Assembly (NCBI GenBank): GCA_964442745.1
Contig: CAYUAI010000003.1
Span: forward strand, 1 to 64,000
Direction: 5' to 3'
Length of the DNA stretch: 64,000 nucleotides
Origin: CAYUAI01 sp964442745
GTDB taxonomy: Bacteria > Pseudomonadota > Gammaproteobacteria > S012-40
The position numbers and the translations under genes were made by a program. Of this stretch, positions 56,348 to 64,000 are shown one piece after another (positions within the stretch are counted from its first letter, which is position 1; every line of letters begins with the position of its first letter). The notes under the pieces were generated by a model that searched no databases, had not been told where the DNA came from, and saw nothing but the letters and a program-made list of their open reading frames with translations.

Positions 56348-57024
56348 TAGAAAAAACTCTGTTCAATAGTAATAATATCACCTGGCTTAATCGGATCATT
56401 CAACCCTATTTTCACCTTATCCGCGCTATCCGTTATATCATGAATCACATAGATTTTTTCTTTAGAGGCCCGATTAGTAAACCCCCCGGCTAGAGTAATT
56501 GCTTTTTGTACTGTTAAGCCTGGCTGAAAGACATACCCACCTGGCTGCCTAACTTGCCCATTGATAAAAAATTTACGGTATTCAACAATCGTTATATTAA
56601 TTTTTGGGTCAATCAAATAGCGTCCTCTCAAACCATTAGCAATCAAAATTTCCAGCTCCCTAATTGTCAAATTTGATGCATTGATTTCGCCTAAAAAAGG
56701 ATAAGAAAATGTTACCGCATTATTGAGACTCACCTGCATATTCAGATCCTGCTCATCATAAACATGTATTTGGATCAAATCACCTTTATTCAATCGATAT
56801 ACAAAACTTTTTTTGTTAGGTGAATTAATGATTGGTTCGGCAGTTATTTTTTTCGCTGTTTGTACGTTTGCAGATATATTATTTTCGGCATAAAAATCAA
56901 TGCCACTCATGCTATACTGCTCGTCTTGATCAGCATTTTTAACAACATAATTATCACTCGCACAAGCAGACACCATAAATAGGAAAAATAGAAATGTAAA
57001 TAAAAATCGACTACGTACTAACAT
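56347..57024 (-). CDS. Wza-like polysaccharide export lipoprotein
   Basis: A 225-residue lipoprotein; the signal ends in the lipobox MVSAC. The polysaccharide biosynthesis/export domain is at about 80-150 (FVYRLNKGDLIQIHVYDEQDLNMQVSLNNAVTFSYPFLGEI), followed by an SLBB domain (KFFINGQVRQPGGYVFQPGLTVQKAITLAGGF). It is shorter than E. coli Wza (379) and lacks the C-terminal outer-membrane helix region, so it may use another outer-membrane partner. It is the first gene of the wza-wzc-wzx unit. Confidence 0.9.
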   Translation of the reverse strand: MLVRSRFLFTFLFFLFMVSACASDNYVVKNADQDEQYSMSGIDFYAENNISANVQTAKKITAEPIINSPNKKSFVYRLNKGDLIQIHVYDEQDLNMQVSLNNAVTFSYPFLGEINASNLTIRELEILIANGLRGRYLIDPKINITIVEYRKFFINGQVRQPGGYVFQPGLTVQKAITLAGGFTNRASKEKIYVIHDITDSADKVKIGLNDPIKPGDIITIEQSFF

Positions 57025-57265
57025 AAACTAAATCACATTCATTTATATAGCGAGAAGAAGTCATTACCGAGAATTTTCATTGGTTATAAAAAACTCATTG
57101 TGGAATGATGCTCAATGAGAATACTTTGAACAACTTAGCCTTCAGTTAAAAGGTAATAAATCAATGGAAACTAAAATAATGTACTATAGTTTTTACCATC
57201 ACCATACCCATACCCACGATTCACCACGGACAGCCACCTTGTAATATTTTGAAAAATATATAAAA

Positions 57266-58393
57266 ATGAGCCAACGCATTTTATTTATACATCAAAGCGC
57301 AGAATTATATGGTTCAGACAGAACATTTGAACAGTCAATCAGAGCCTATAAAACCACCCACCCAAACTCATGCATTAACGTCATCCTACCCTATGAAGGA
57401 CCGCTGATTGAAAAAATTGAACCCTATGTTAACAAAATTTACATTGAACCACTTGCCGTGCTGAGAAAAGCCAACTTGAACCTCTTCAGGTTGCTCAATG
57501 TTGCTGCTTTTATTCGATCTGTAGGCAGAGCTAAAAAAATGATCAATACCCATGATCTCACTTATATCAATACCGTGGTCATTATTGATTATCTAGTCGC
57601 AAGCCGACTGGCTAGACGGGCTTGTTTAATTCATGTACATGAATTGCCGGTTGGCATTGAGAAAATCATACTCTCTTGTTTATTAAATATCTCATACGGG
57701 CTTGTGGTATTTAATTCTCAACCGACAAAACACGCTTTTATACTTCCAAAAAACCGCAAAACATGCGTTATCCTAAACGGCACAAATATAAAAATCAATG
57801 CACCTGTGAATGATACAGCGCATTTAAAAATCTTGCTCATTGGTCGTTTTAGCACTAAAAAAGGCCAGATGTTATTGCTCCAATCACTTGCTTTACTACC
57901 TGATTCAATAAAGCATGGTATTGAAGTCCGGCTGGTTGGTGATGTCTATCAAAATCAAATGCATTTCAAACAAGAAATCATCGAGAATATTAACAAACTC
58001 ATGCTTGGAAATCGTGTTCAAGTATGTAAATTTACTGAAGATCCAACGCATCATTATCTCTGGTCGAATCTAGTGGTAGTACCATCACTAAAACCAGAAC
58101 CCTTTGGTTTAGTTGCGATAGAAGCGATGGGTTATGGACGTGCGGTGATTGCAGCACAACATGGTGGATTGCGTGATATTATCATCAATGACGTTACAGG
58201 CTTATTTTTTGAACCAGGAAATCGTCATAATCTTTCCGACAAACTAAGCTACTATGCAAATAATACTCGATATCTTAAGGTTCATGGTGAAGCAGGCAGA
58301 GAAATTTTTATAAAAAACTATGATGAGTCACATTATTTGAAAAATATGACTCAGGCAATAGACAGCCAATTGGAGTCAATCACGATTAGCTAA
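57266..58393 (+). CDS. Family 4 glycosyltransferase
   Basis: A 375-residue GT-B glycosyltransferase. Residues about 190-330 hold the Glycos_transf_1 domain with LKILLIGRFSTKKGQ and PSLKPEPFGLVAIEAMGYGRAVIAAQHGG (E-x7-E motif EPFGLVAIE). It is the only gene of this locus on the plus strand, divergent from the Wza gene and convergent with the O-antigen ligase gene (four-base overlap at 58390-58393). No ribosome binding site is evident. Confidence 0.9.
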   Translation: MSQRILFIHQSAELYGSDRTFEQSIRAYKTTHPNSCINVILPYEGPLIEKIEPYVNKIYIEPLAVLRKANLNLFRLLNVAAFIRSVGRAKKMINTHDLTYINTVVIIDYLVASRLARRACLIHVHELPVGIEKIILSCLLNISYGLVVFNSQPTKHAFILPKNRKTCVILNGTNIKINAPVNDTAHLKILLIGRFSTKKGQMLLLQSLALLPDSIKHGIEVRLVGDVYQNQMHFKQEIIENINKLMLGNRVQVCKFTEDPTHHYLWSNLVVVPSLKPEPFGLVAIEAMGYGRAVIAAQHGGLRDIIINDVTGLFFEPGNRHNLSDKLSYYANNTRYLKVHGEAGREIFIKNYDESHYLKNMTQAIDSQLESITIS

Positions 58394-59646
58394 TCACGTA
58401 CTTTTGATTTTAAATTGAGAACCAAGGTGAAATAAATAAAAAGAAAAAAACCGAAAGGGGCTGACAAGTTGATACCAAAAAAACCTTCGCTAGCCCCATT
58501 CACAATCATCAATAAGAAAATTCCAATAAGAAAATCAACCTTATAATTCAAGGATTGCAGCAAATTTCTTTTAAATTTATTAAAAGCAGCCAATAAGAAT
58601 CCAATAAAAAGCATTAAACCAGACAACCCGGTACCGGCCAATACCTGAAGATAACTATTGTGAGCCCCTGCCAAAGCGACATGACCTAATTGCACAGTAA
58701 TTGTTGGACTAATGGCAGCATAACCATGCCCAACTAATAATGCTTTCATATTGAGCTGCTGAAAAATCATTTGCCAAATAAAAGTTCGCCCAGTTAAGTT
58801 TTGCAAATCTGAGCCATCTTTTTCTCTGGCTAATAGACTCGCTATTAAATCCGCGAGAAGATAGCCTAATACCGTAATAACTGACAAACCCAATAGTAAG
58901 AAAACAAACTTTGAGGATTGCTTAAATAAATAGGATAAAAATAATGCGCCAAAGTAACCCACAAAAAAAGCCATCATCGCTCCTCGTGAAAAACAAAATA
59001 TAAAAACAATGATGGATATCAATAAAAAAATGTATAAAGAAAAATAATGCTTCATTGCCAGTACACCAATTTCCTGCAATTTAGCTTTATAATATAACGT
59101 CAACAAAAATCCACTACCAAATAATGAAGCGGCTTCATTTGGATGTACATATTTCCCAAAAAGATTACGTCCCCCAGCTGACTGAGTTAAAGCCAAATAC
59201 AATAAAACCAAGGAAATTACTGTTAAACTGAATAATAGATGTCGGTAGATTACAAGATTTGCTGTCTTTTGATAAACAGCAAAATATTGAGCACAAAGAG
59301 AAAACAGTGAAAGTAACGACACACCAAAAATAGCCAGTTTTACTGAGGAATAATCATATGAACTCGCCCAAATTAATTCAATACCAGCCAACACTAAAAA
59401 TGCAATAAGAATCCAAAATATCTTTAATACATATAGAAAAGAATGAAAAAAAATAGGTCGTATTAGACTCAATGTAAATAGCAAAACAATGGGGAAAAGA
59501 TAAATCACACCTTTGGAAATAGACCAGACATTGATACCTCCCTGACTTAAGTCTAAATTATCAACTTGAGTAACACCGCCGGCAGTAAAGGTAATAGCTA
59601 TAAATAATAGCACCATCTGAGCACCTAAAATACGCGACCATCCCAT
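58390..59646 (-). CDS. O-antigen ligase/polymerase family protein (WaaL/Wzy-like)
   Basis: A 418-residue membrane protein with about 11-12 hydrophobic segments. The large periplasmic loop has the Wzy_C pattern: SRGAMMAFFVGYFGALF before it and LTGRTFIWQMIFQQLNMKALLVGHGYAA within it, with HNSYLQVLAGTGLSGLMLF after it. It may polymerise or ligate the repeat unit. Its stop overlaps the end of the convergent glycosyltransferase. It starts 41 bases after the GT2 gene in the same direction. Confidence 0.9.
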   Translation of the reverse strand: MGWSRILGAQMVLLFIAITFTAGGVTQVDNLDLSQGGINVWSISKGVIYLFPIVLLFTLSLIRPIFFHSFLYVLKIFWILIAFLVLAGIELIWASSYDYSSVKLAIFGVSLLSLFSLCAQYFAVYQKTANLVIYRHLLFSLTVISLVLLYLALTQSAGGRNLFGKYVHPNEAASLFGSGFLLTLYYKAKLQEIGVLAMKHYFSLYIFLLISIIVFIFCFSRGAMMAFFVGYFGALFLSYLFKQSSKFVFLLLGLSVITVLGYLLADLIASLLAREKDGSDLQNLTGRTFIWQMIFQQLNMKALLVGHGYAAISPTITVQLGHVALAGAHNSYLQVLAGTGLSGLMLFIGFLLAAFNKFKRNLLQSLNYKVDFLIGIFLLMIVNGASEGFFGINLSAPFGFFLFIYFTLVLNLKSKVRD

Positions 59647-59686
59647 TATTTTAATAACCTCAAAAACCTGATAGACATCGGCTGAC

Positions 59687-60601
59687 TCAATTGACTTTAT
59701 TTAACATCCACATAAGTTTATAGCGTAACTTCAATATGACAGGAATTTTTGCCAAAACCACAAAAAACACTAAATATATTCTCATGAATTTGATCTGATT
59801 CCGCTTTAATAAATGAAAGGCTTCACGATATTTATTTGCTCTAATGGCAGTAAATGACAAACGTCTAATATACTGATTTTTTAATTTTACATCTTGTTCT
59901 AATACATGATTGAATTTTTCACAAATCAAGGAAAAATTTGTATATTCTTTATTAAAGTCATTGACAGATTTTTTTGAGGTAATTTGTTTTCGATCCCCAT
60001 CAACATTCCAGACAGCCACTGTTTCAGGTAAATAATCGATAATGAATTTAAGCGATATCTCTAAATAAAACTGCATGTCTTGGTATTTTTTAAGGCGTTC
60101 ATCAAACTGCACTTGTTTGATGATTTTATTTTTAAAAAGTGAACTATTGGTATGAATTACATTCCATCGATAAAAATTATCCATCACATTAAAAGAATAG
60201 CCATCCTCGATTACCGTTAATACTTCAGTTGAATTTTCTTTTAACAAATCGACTTTCGAAAAAACTAAATCAACATCTGGGTTTTTTTTTAGAAAAAATA
60301 ATTGCGTTTCAACTTTGTTTGGCAAATAATAATCATCGTCATCTAACAAACAAATAAACTCACCCCGAGCCGCTTGCAATCCTATATTACGCGCCGCCGC
60401 GCCTCCTAGAGAAACAGGATTCACCAATAACTTAATACGTGGATCATCAATCACCATGGAAAATGGCGGGATTGAACCATCATCAACAATGATAATTTCA
60501 ATATTCTGATAGGTCTGTTGCAAAACACTATGGACCGCCCGCTGGAGTAATTCCAAACGATTTTTAGTCGGAATAATGACTGAAACTAAGCCTAGATTCA
60601 T
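59687..60601 (-). CDS. Family 2 glycosyltransferase
   Basis: A GT-A family 2 glycosyltransferase of 304 residues. I placed the start at ATG 60601 (MNLGLVSVIIPTKNRLELLQRAV), where the family begins; the frame is open to 60679 but would overlap the preceding gene by 56 bases and encode a hydrophobic leader that looks out of place. Motifs: IIVDDGS for nucleotide binding, FICLLDDDDYYLP as the DxD. It lacks a clear ribosome binding site. It is probably co-transcribed with the GT4 gene. Confidence 0.88.
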   Translation of the reverse strand: MNLGLVSVIIPTKNRLELLQRAVHSVLQQTYQNIEIIIVDDGSIPPFSMVIDDPRIKLLVNPVSLGGAAARNIGLQAARGEFICLLDDDDYYLPNKVETQLFFLKKNPDVDLVFSKVDLLKENSTEVLTVIEDGYSFNVMDNFYRWNVIHTNSSLFKNKIIKQVQFDERLKKYQDMQFYLEISLKFIIDYLPETVAVWNVDGDRKQITSKKSVNDFNKEYTNFSLICEKFNHVLEQDVKLKNQYIRRLSFTAIRANKYREAFHLLKRNQIKFMRIYLVFFVVLAKIPVILKLRYKLMWMLNKVN

Positions 60602-60623
60602 GGAAAATAATATACCAGTGAAA

Positions 60624-61784
60624 TTAAGTAACACTATGATAGATATTGGCAAGCCGTTCTGCTTGAATACCAACATCATATTCTTTTTCGACTCGATGAC
60701 GACCGGCTTGTGATATACCTGGCCATTTATCTACATTATTTAATAACCATCGAATGCTTTCTTCCAAACCATAGGCATCTCTTTCATCAGCAAGCAAACC
60801 CGTTTTTCCTTCCGAGATAACTTCAGGTATATCACAATGACGAGTACCTACAATTAACATCCCGGTTGCTGCCATTTCAATAATACTCATCGGTATGCCA
60901 CCTTCACAATCACCATCACTAGCCGTCACACTCGGCGATAAAAAAATATGATGTTGATACGCTTCTTTAATTAATCTTTCGTGATTTTGATAACCTAATA
61001 ATTTGGTATTTTTTTGCAAACCATTTGCTTCAATCGCTTTAAGTATTTTTTGTTTTTCCTGGCGAGCATTTCTTGTTGACCGAGTACCACCAATGATAGT
61101 GATCTCTAATAATACATCGTGTTTTATTCGCCCCAAGGCTTCAATCGCATAAGGAATACCTTTTTTTTCTAAAAAACTTGCCGCAATCAATACACGCAAT
61201 GTTTGACTGGGATGCCAGTCCCTCAATTTAAAAACAATATCCTTAACAGCGACCCCCAGGTGTTGCACGATGGTTTTTTCAGGAGGGCAACCTAAGGCTT
61301 GAATCGATTTAGCCATATAAGGTCCTTCACATAAAACCCGGTCTACAGATTGAAATAACTGATGATATCTTTTCTCCCAACGCCCGTCTTGCTTAGGCAA
61401 ATAATTCACATCATAGCCATAATATGTAACAAGATGAGGAATATCCAAGCGCTTTACCGCACCAATATCCTGCCAAGCCATATTACCGAAATGTGAGTGC
61501 AAAATTTGAGCTTGGTATTTTTTCATTTCGCGCACGGAAAATGCGAGATGATTTCTAAGGCCCAGTTTTCTGAACCCTTTGTCAAGCCAAATCCGCGTTT
61601 TAGTAAGTTCAGATAATGAATGTATGTTGGGTAGCAAGAATTGATCTTTATTTATGGTTTTTTCACACAAGATATGTGGCACAATATGGTCAGGAAGGAA
61701 ACGGATTTGGTTATAAATCCAGTTTTCGGTTTGAGGCAACCATTCAGAAACACTATGGAATACAGCTGTCATATTTTTACACAC
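60624..61784 (-). CDS. Family 4 glycosyltransferase (WcaL-type)
   Basis: A 386-residue GT-B glycosyltransferase similar to colanic acid transferases of the WcaL type: HSHFGNMAWQDIGAVKRLDIPHLVTYYGYDVN in the acceptor half and EGGIPMSIIEMAATGMLIVGTRHCDIPEVI in the donor half, with SPSVTASDGDCEGGIPMSIIE as the E-x7-E region. It is the first minus-strand gene of the second half of the locus, divergent from the MoeA-like gene. Confidence 0.9.
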   Translation of the reverse strand: MCKNMTAVFHSVSEWLPQTENWIYNQIRFLPDHIVPHILCEKTINKDQFLLPNIHSLSELTKTRIWLDKGFRKLGLRNHLAFSVREMKKYQAQILHSHFGNMAWQDIGAVKRLDIPHLVTYYGYDVNYLPKQDGRWEKRYHQLFQSVDRVLCEGPYMAKSIQALGCPPEKTIVQHLGVAVKDIVFKLRDWHPSQTLRVLIAASFLEKKGIPYAIEALGRIKHDVLLEITIIGGTRSTRNARQEKQKILKAIEANGLQKNTKLLGYQNHERLIKEAYQHHIFLSPSVTASDGDCEGGIPMSIIEMAATGMLIVGTRHCDIPEVISEGKTGLLADERDAYGLEESIRWLLNNVDKWPGISQAGRHRVEKEYDVGIQAERLANIYHSVT

Positions 61785-61962
61785 ATGTTGAATTAGTTTC
61801 TATTGTTTTTTGTTGCAGATATTACGAAAATAACAAAAATATATTAATATTTTCTTTTTAACTCAGATAAAATTCACATAATTATATAAAGATAAGGATT
61901 ATATTCAATGAAATCAATCAATCATAAATTTGCCACAACCATATGAAGAAAAGGATCTTGTC

Positions 61963-62976
61963 GTGACAGAAAAATCACCATTAATCGATGCACAAATCAC
62001 CTTTATCGATAAAGTCTCGTTCCGAAACACTACAGCAGAACATTGCTCATTAGATAGTGCATTAGCCCGCACGGTTTATAAAAATGTATTAGCACCGATG
62101 GACTCGCCACCTTACCATCGAGCCATTGTCGAAGGTTTTTTAATTCAAGCGGAAGACTCGAAAGGAGCAAGTGACCAAAACCCGATTAGCTTTAAGGTAA
62201 CAGGTGAAGTAAAACCTGGTGAATCAAAATCCCCCATACCACAGGGCATGCAAGCCATACGTGTATCCACCGGTAGCATTGTTCCTGAGGGTGAATTTTC
62301 TATCGTTAGGATGTGGGAAGCTGAAATAGACGGTCAGTCGTTTCAGATTAAGCGCCCTTTTCCCGCCCGGTTTTTTATTGAAGACTGTGGCTGTGACGTT
62401 GAAAAAAATACCATGATCTGCTCAGCAGGCACAACACTCAATGCTACGGATATCGGCACTCTGGCTAGCTTGGGCATCACCGATGTTAGCGTTGCGACTA
62501 AGCCCAGCTTAGGCATTTTCTCGTCGGGCGATGAAGTTATTCCTTACACAGCACCATTTCAGCAAGGGAAAATATACGACTGCAACTCCGTCATGTTATC
62601 CGCCGCTGCTCATGGCGCAGGTGCCATCCCCACTTTCAAAGGCATCATGAACGATGATTTTGAACAATTTGTTAAGCAAGCTAAACAAGCACTCAACACA
62701 TCAGACATGTTGTTGATCTCAGGAGGAACAGCCGCCGGTGGTAAAAATTTTATTTCTGACTTGATTCGAGAAATCGGTGAATTAATCATTGACGGCGTTC
62801 CTATGCGATCCGGTCGCCCGTTAATCATGGGTATTGCCAATCAAAAACCCATCGTTTGTGTTGCCGGCCATCCACCAGAAGCCTTACGTGGTTTTCAGCT
62901 ATTTGCCGTACCCGCCATTCAAAAACTCATGGGAGTCGATCTGGAACTCCCTGAAGACCGCTCCTCACAACCTTAG
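61963..62976 (+). CDS. Degenerate MoeA-like molybdopterin-binding protein
   Basis: A 337-residue MoeA-family protein. I chose GTG 61963 because AAGGA at 61951-61955 lies seven bases upstream; a TTG 33 bases earlier is less likely. The MoCF_biosynth core is recognisable: GIFSSGDEVIP, GKIYDCNSVMLSAAAHGAG, LLISGGTAAGGKNFISDLI. However, the usual NSAMDGYA motif reads YHRAIVEGFLI, and the usual SGGVSVGEAD reads SGGTAAGGKN, so both expected acidic residues appear substituted. The PGNP motif reads AGHP, and the C-terminal domain is shorter than in E. coli MoeA (411). It may bind molybdopterin without inserting molybdate, or have another role. Confidence 0.85.
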   Translation: MTEKSPLIDAQITFIDKVSFRNTTAEHCSLDSALARTVYKNVLAPMDSPPYHRAIVEGFLIQAEDSKGASDQNPISFKVTGEVKPGESKSPIPQGMQAIRVSTGSIVPEGEFSIVRMWEAEIDGQSFQIKRPFPARFFIEDCGCDVEKNTMICSAGTTLNATDIGTLASLGITDVSVATKPSLGIFSSGDEVIPYTAPFQQGKIYDCNSVMLSAAAHGAGAIPTFKGIMNDDFEQFVKQAKQALNTSDMLLISGGTAAGGKNFISDLIREIGELIIDGVPMRSGRPLIMGIANQKPIVCVAGHPPEALRGFQLFAVPAIQKLMGVDLELPEDRSSQP

Positions 62977-62990
62977 TGTGATATACCAAG

Positions 62991-63023
62991 CTGCAAATGA
63001 TTGCAACTAACAATCATTTGCAG
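62991..63023 (+). terminator. 13-bp hairpin after the MoeA-like gene
   Basis: CTGCAAATGATTG pairs perfectly with CAATCATTTGCAG around a seven-base loop, 14 bases after the stop. No long T-tract follows (TAAATATTATTC), so it may be a weak terminator or attenuator before the next gene. Confidence 0.6.
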
Positions 63024-63036
63024 TAAATATTATTCA

Positions 63037-63438
63037 ATGCGTCGTTCACCATTTATGTACCTTAATTTAAGCATTTTAAACCCCAAAATATATCTTAGCG
63101 GTGCCATGGCCATCGGTGGCCTGCAAATGATCGACGGTATGCTTGCCTGGTATGCAGTGCAAACAAACATAGCAACCGCTTTCTCTTTGTTAGAGTTGCT
63201 TTGGTTTCTTGTATCTATCCTGTATTTTACTGCATTTTGGCAAAGGCAACAGCCAAATCAGGTACCGAGCTGTTACTTGATTTATTATCTTGGCAGTTGG
63301 TTATATGGTAGTTATTTATTGGCAAATACGCGGGATACAGAACCGCTGACGCTACCATCTGGCTATATTTTAATCGCAATAGTCTTTGGTATTTTCTATT
63401 CAACACTGGGCTATCGGCATTATCAAAAATATAGATAA
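63037..63438 (+). CDS. Small multi-pass membrane protein, unknown
   Basis: A 133-residue protein from ATG 63037 (MRRSPFMYLNLSILNP); the open frame reaches a TTG at 63001 inside the hairpin, which is unlikely. About four hydrophobic helices are visible: PKIYLSGAMAIGGLQMIDGMLAW, AFSLLELLWFLVSILYFTAFW, YLIYYLGSWLYGSYLLA and SGYILIAIVFGIFYSTLGY. I do not recognise a family. It is convergent with rsmJ; the stops are separated by 17 bases. No ribosome binding site is evident, so expression is uncertain. Confidence 0.6.
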   Translation: MRRSPFMYLNLSILNPKIYLSGAMAIGGLQMIDGMLAWYAVQTNIATAFSLLELLWFLVSILYFTAFWQRQQPNQVPSCYLIYYLGSWLYGSYLLANTRDTEPLTLPSGYILIAIVFGIFYSTLGYRHYQKYR

Positions 63439-63455
63439 GAAATAGGTGTATATCA

Positions 63456-64000
63456 TTACACCATATAAACATCAAAACGGGTATTTTTACTTTCGATGTA
63501 AAATGAAGGCTCAGCCCCCACCAGGCTATCGGCATATTTAGGTCGTTTTACGACAACACGCTGCACAGCCCTTTGCAATGCCAGCTGAAACAAATCATTC
63601 ACATCGGTATCCCCCCCAACCAATGCACGTAAAAGCCGCATTTCTTTTTTTACCAAGGCATTGTTTTTTCGTTCAGGAGCTGGATACATCGGATCCATAT
63701 AAATGACTTGAAAAGCATATGAAGTTGGCAAATTTTTCAAATACGTTATGGCATCAACGTTAAGCATCGTCAACCGTGTTTGTATTATGTCAGCAATCTG
63801 TGGATGCGCTCTTGCCCGCTGCATGGCATCCTGAACCAGTGTCACCAAAATTTCCGAGCGCTCTAACATGCACACGGAACACCCTAATCCAGCAAGCACA
63901 AATGCATCTTTTGCTAAACCAGCCGTTGTATCAAGTACGGTTGGGGTTTTTCCTTTTTTCAAACCAACCGCTTTTGCTAACGCTTGTTTTCGCCCTCCTC
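63456..64000 (-). CDS. rsmJ: 16S rRNA (guanine-1516) methyltransferase RsmJ (5' end outside window)
   Basis: Partial gene; the frame stays open through the right edge (GGRKQALAKAVGLKKGKTPT precedes the internal TTG at 63962). About 181 codons are visible. It has the RsmJ signature TVLDTTAGLAKDAFVLAGLGC for SAM binding, then MLERSEILVTLVQDAMQRA, VIYMDPMYPAPERKNNALVKKEM (the DPMYP motif), and KRPKYADSL. The enzyme makes N2-methylguanine at 16S position 1516. The rest of the gene and its promoter lie to the right of the window. Confidence 0.93.
   Translation of the reverse strand, partial: GGRKQALAKAVGLKKGKTPTVLDTTAGLAKDAFVLAGLGCSVCMLERSEILVTLVQDAMQRARAHPQIADIIQTRLTMLNVDAITYLKNLPTSYAFQVIYMDPMYPAPERKNNALVKKEMRLLRALVGGDTDVNDLFQLALQRAVQRVVVKRPKYADSLVGAEPSFYIESKNTRFDVYMV

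Noticed and set aside
60602..60679. 26-codon upstream extension of the GT2 gene
   Set aside because: It overlaps the preceding glycosyltransferase gene out of frame, and the family start MNLGLVSVIIPTKNR is at 60601.
1..64000. CRISPR array, prophage or integron
   Set aside because: No regularly spaced repeats, no cas, integrase or phage structural genes were seen in the window.

Overview
The window is a chromosomal segment of a Gram-negative bacterium, most likely a gammaproteobacterium. The evidence is the gene content: typA, recQ with an extra C-terminal helix-turn-helix, ygiQ with slyX, tamA-tamB, the minor pilin operon in Pseudomonas-like order (fimT/U-pilV-pilW-pilX-pilY1-pilE), rnd next to a YheS-type ABC-F gene, hemN, rsmJ, and DUF4389 and DUF6165 genes. 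I cannot place it at order or genus level from sequence alone. No rRNA, tRNA, CRISPR array or intact insertion sequence was seen.

Layout. 1-2752 (minus) is most of a surface lipoprotein built from PKD-type Ig domains, cut by the left edge. 3145-11715 holds typA, a three-gene unit (Rossmann-fold protein, TldD-like and TldE-like proteins) and a PAS-GGDEF-EAL cyclic-di-GMP protein. 11716-13398 is a small accessory island: a frameshifted IS1-type InsA remnant, a vapBC toxin-antitoxin pair with a consensus promoter and a palindromic operator, and about 690 bp of decayed DNA. 13399-22589 carries recQ, a DUF4389 gene, ygiQ-slyX, a VTT/DedA-disulfide reductase fusion and a TraB-family membrane protein. 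22760-32585 is an envelope block: tamA-tamB, a DUF6165 gene and a 1297-residue protein joining an LtaS-type phosphoglycerol transferase, a glycerophosphodiester phosphodiesterase and a LamG-like domain.

32736-39612 is a complete minor pilin/PilY1 operon with two pilE-like genes, followed by a lipoprotein with eight Big_2-like repeats (39839-42760). 42909-51232 is mostly housekeeping (hemN, rnd, ABC-F), several small unknowns, a YjfB-family gene and a CbbR-type LysR regulator. 51240-61784 is an exopolysaccharide locus: Wza-like export lipoprotein, Wzc-like tyrosine kinase, Wzx flippase, an O-antigen ligase/polymerase family protein and four glycosyltransferases, mostly on the minus strand with one glycosyltransferase inverted. 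The window closes with a degenerate MoeA-like gene, a small membrane protein and the 3' part of rsmJ.

Functionally the window is rich in cell-surface biology: pili, two repeat-rich lipoproteins, envelope biogenesis, exopolysaccharide and c-di-GMP turnover. The least ordinary items are the three-domain phosphoglycerol transferase/GDPD/LamG protein, the TldD/TldE unit with its Rossmann-fold partner, and the MoeA-like protein whose usual acidic residues appear substituted. Starts were adjusted for ygiQ, ABC-F, the GT2 gene, pilX and the MoeA-like gene, as explained in each entry.
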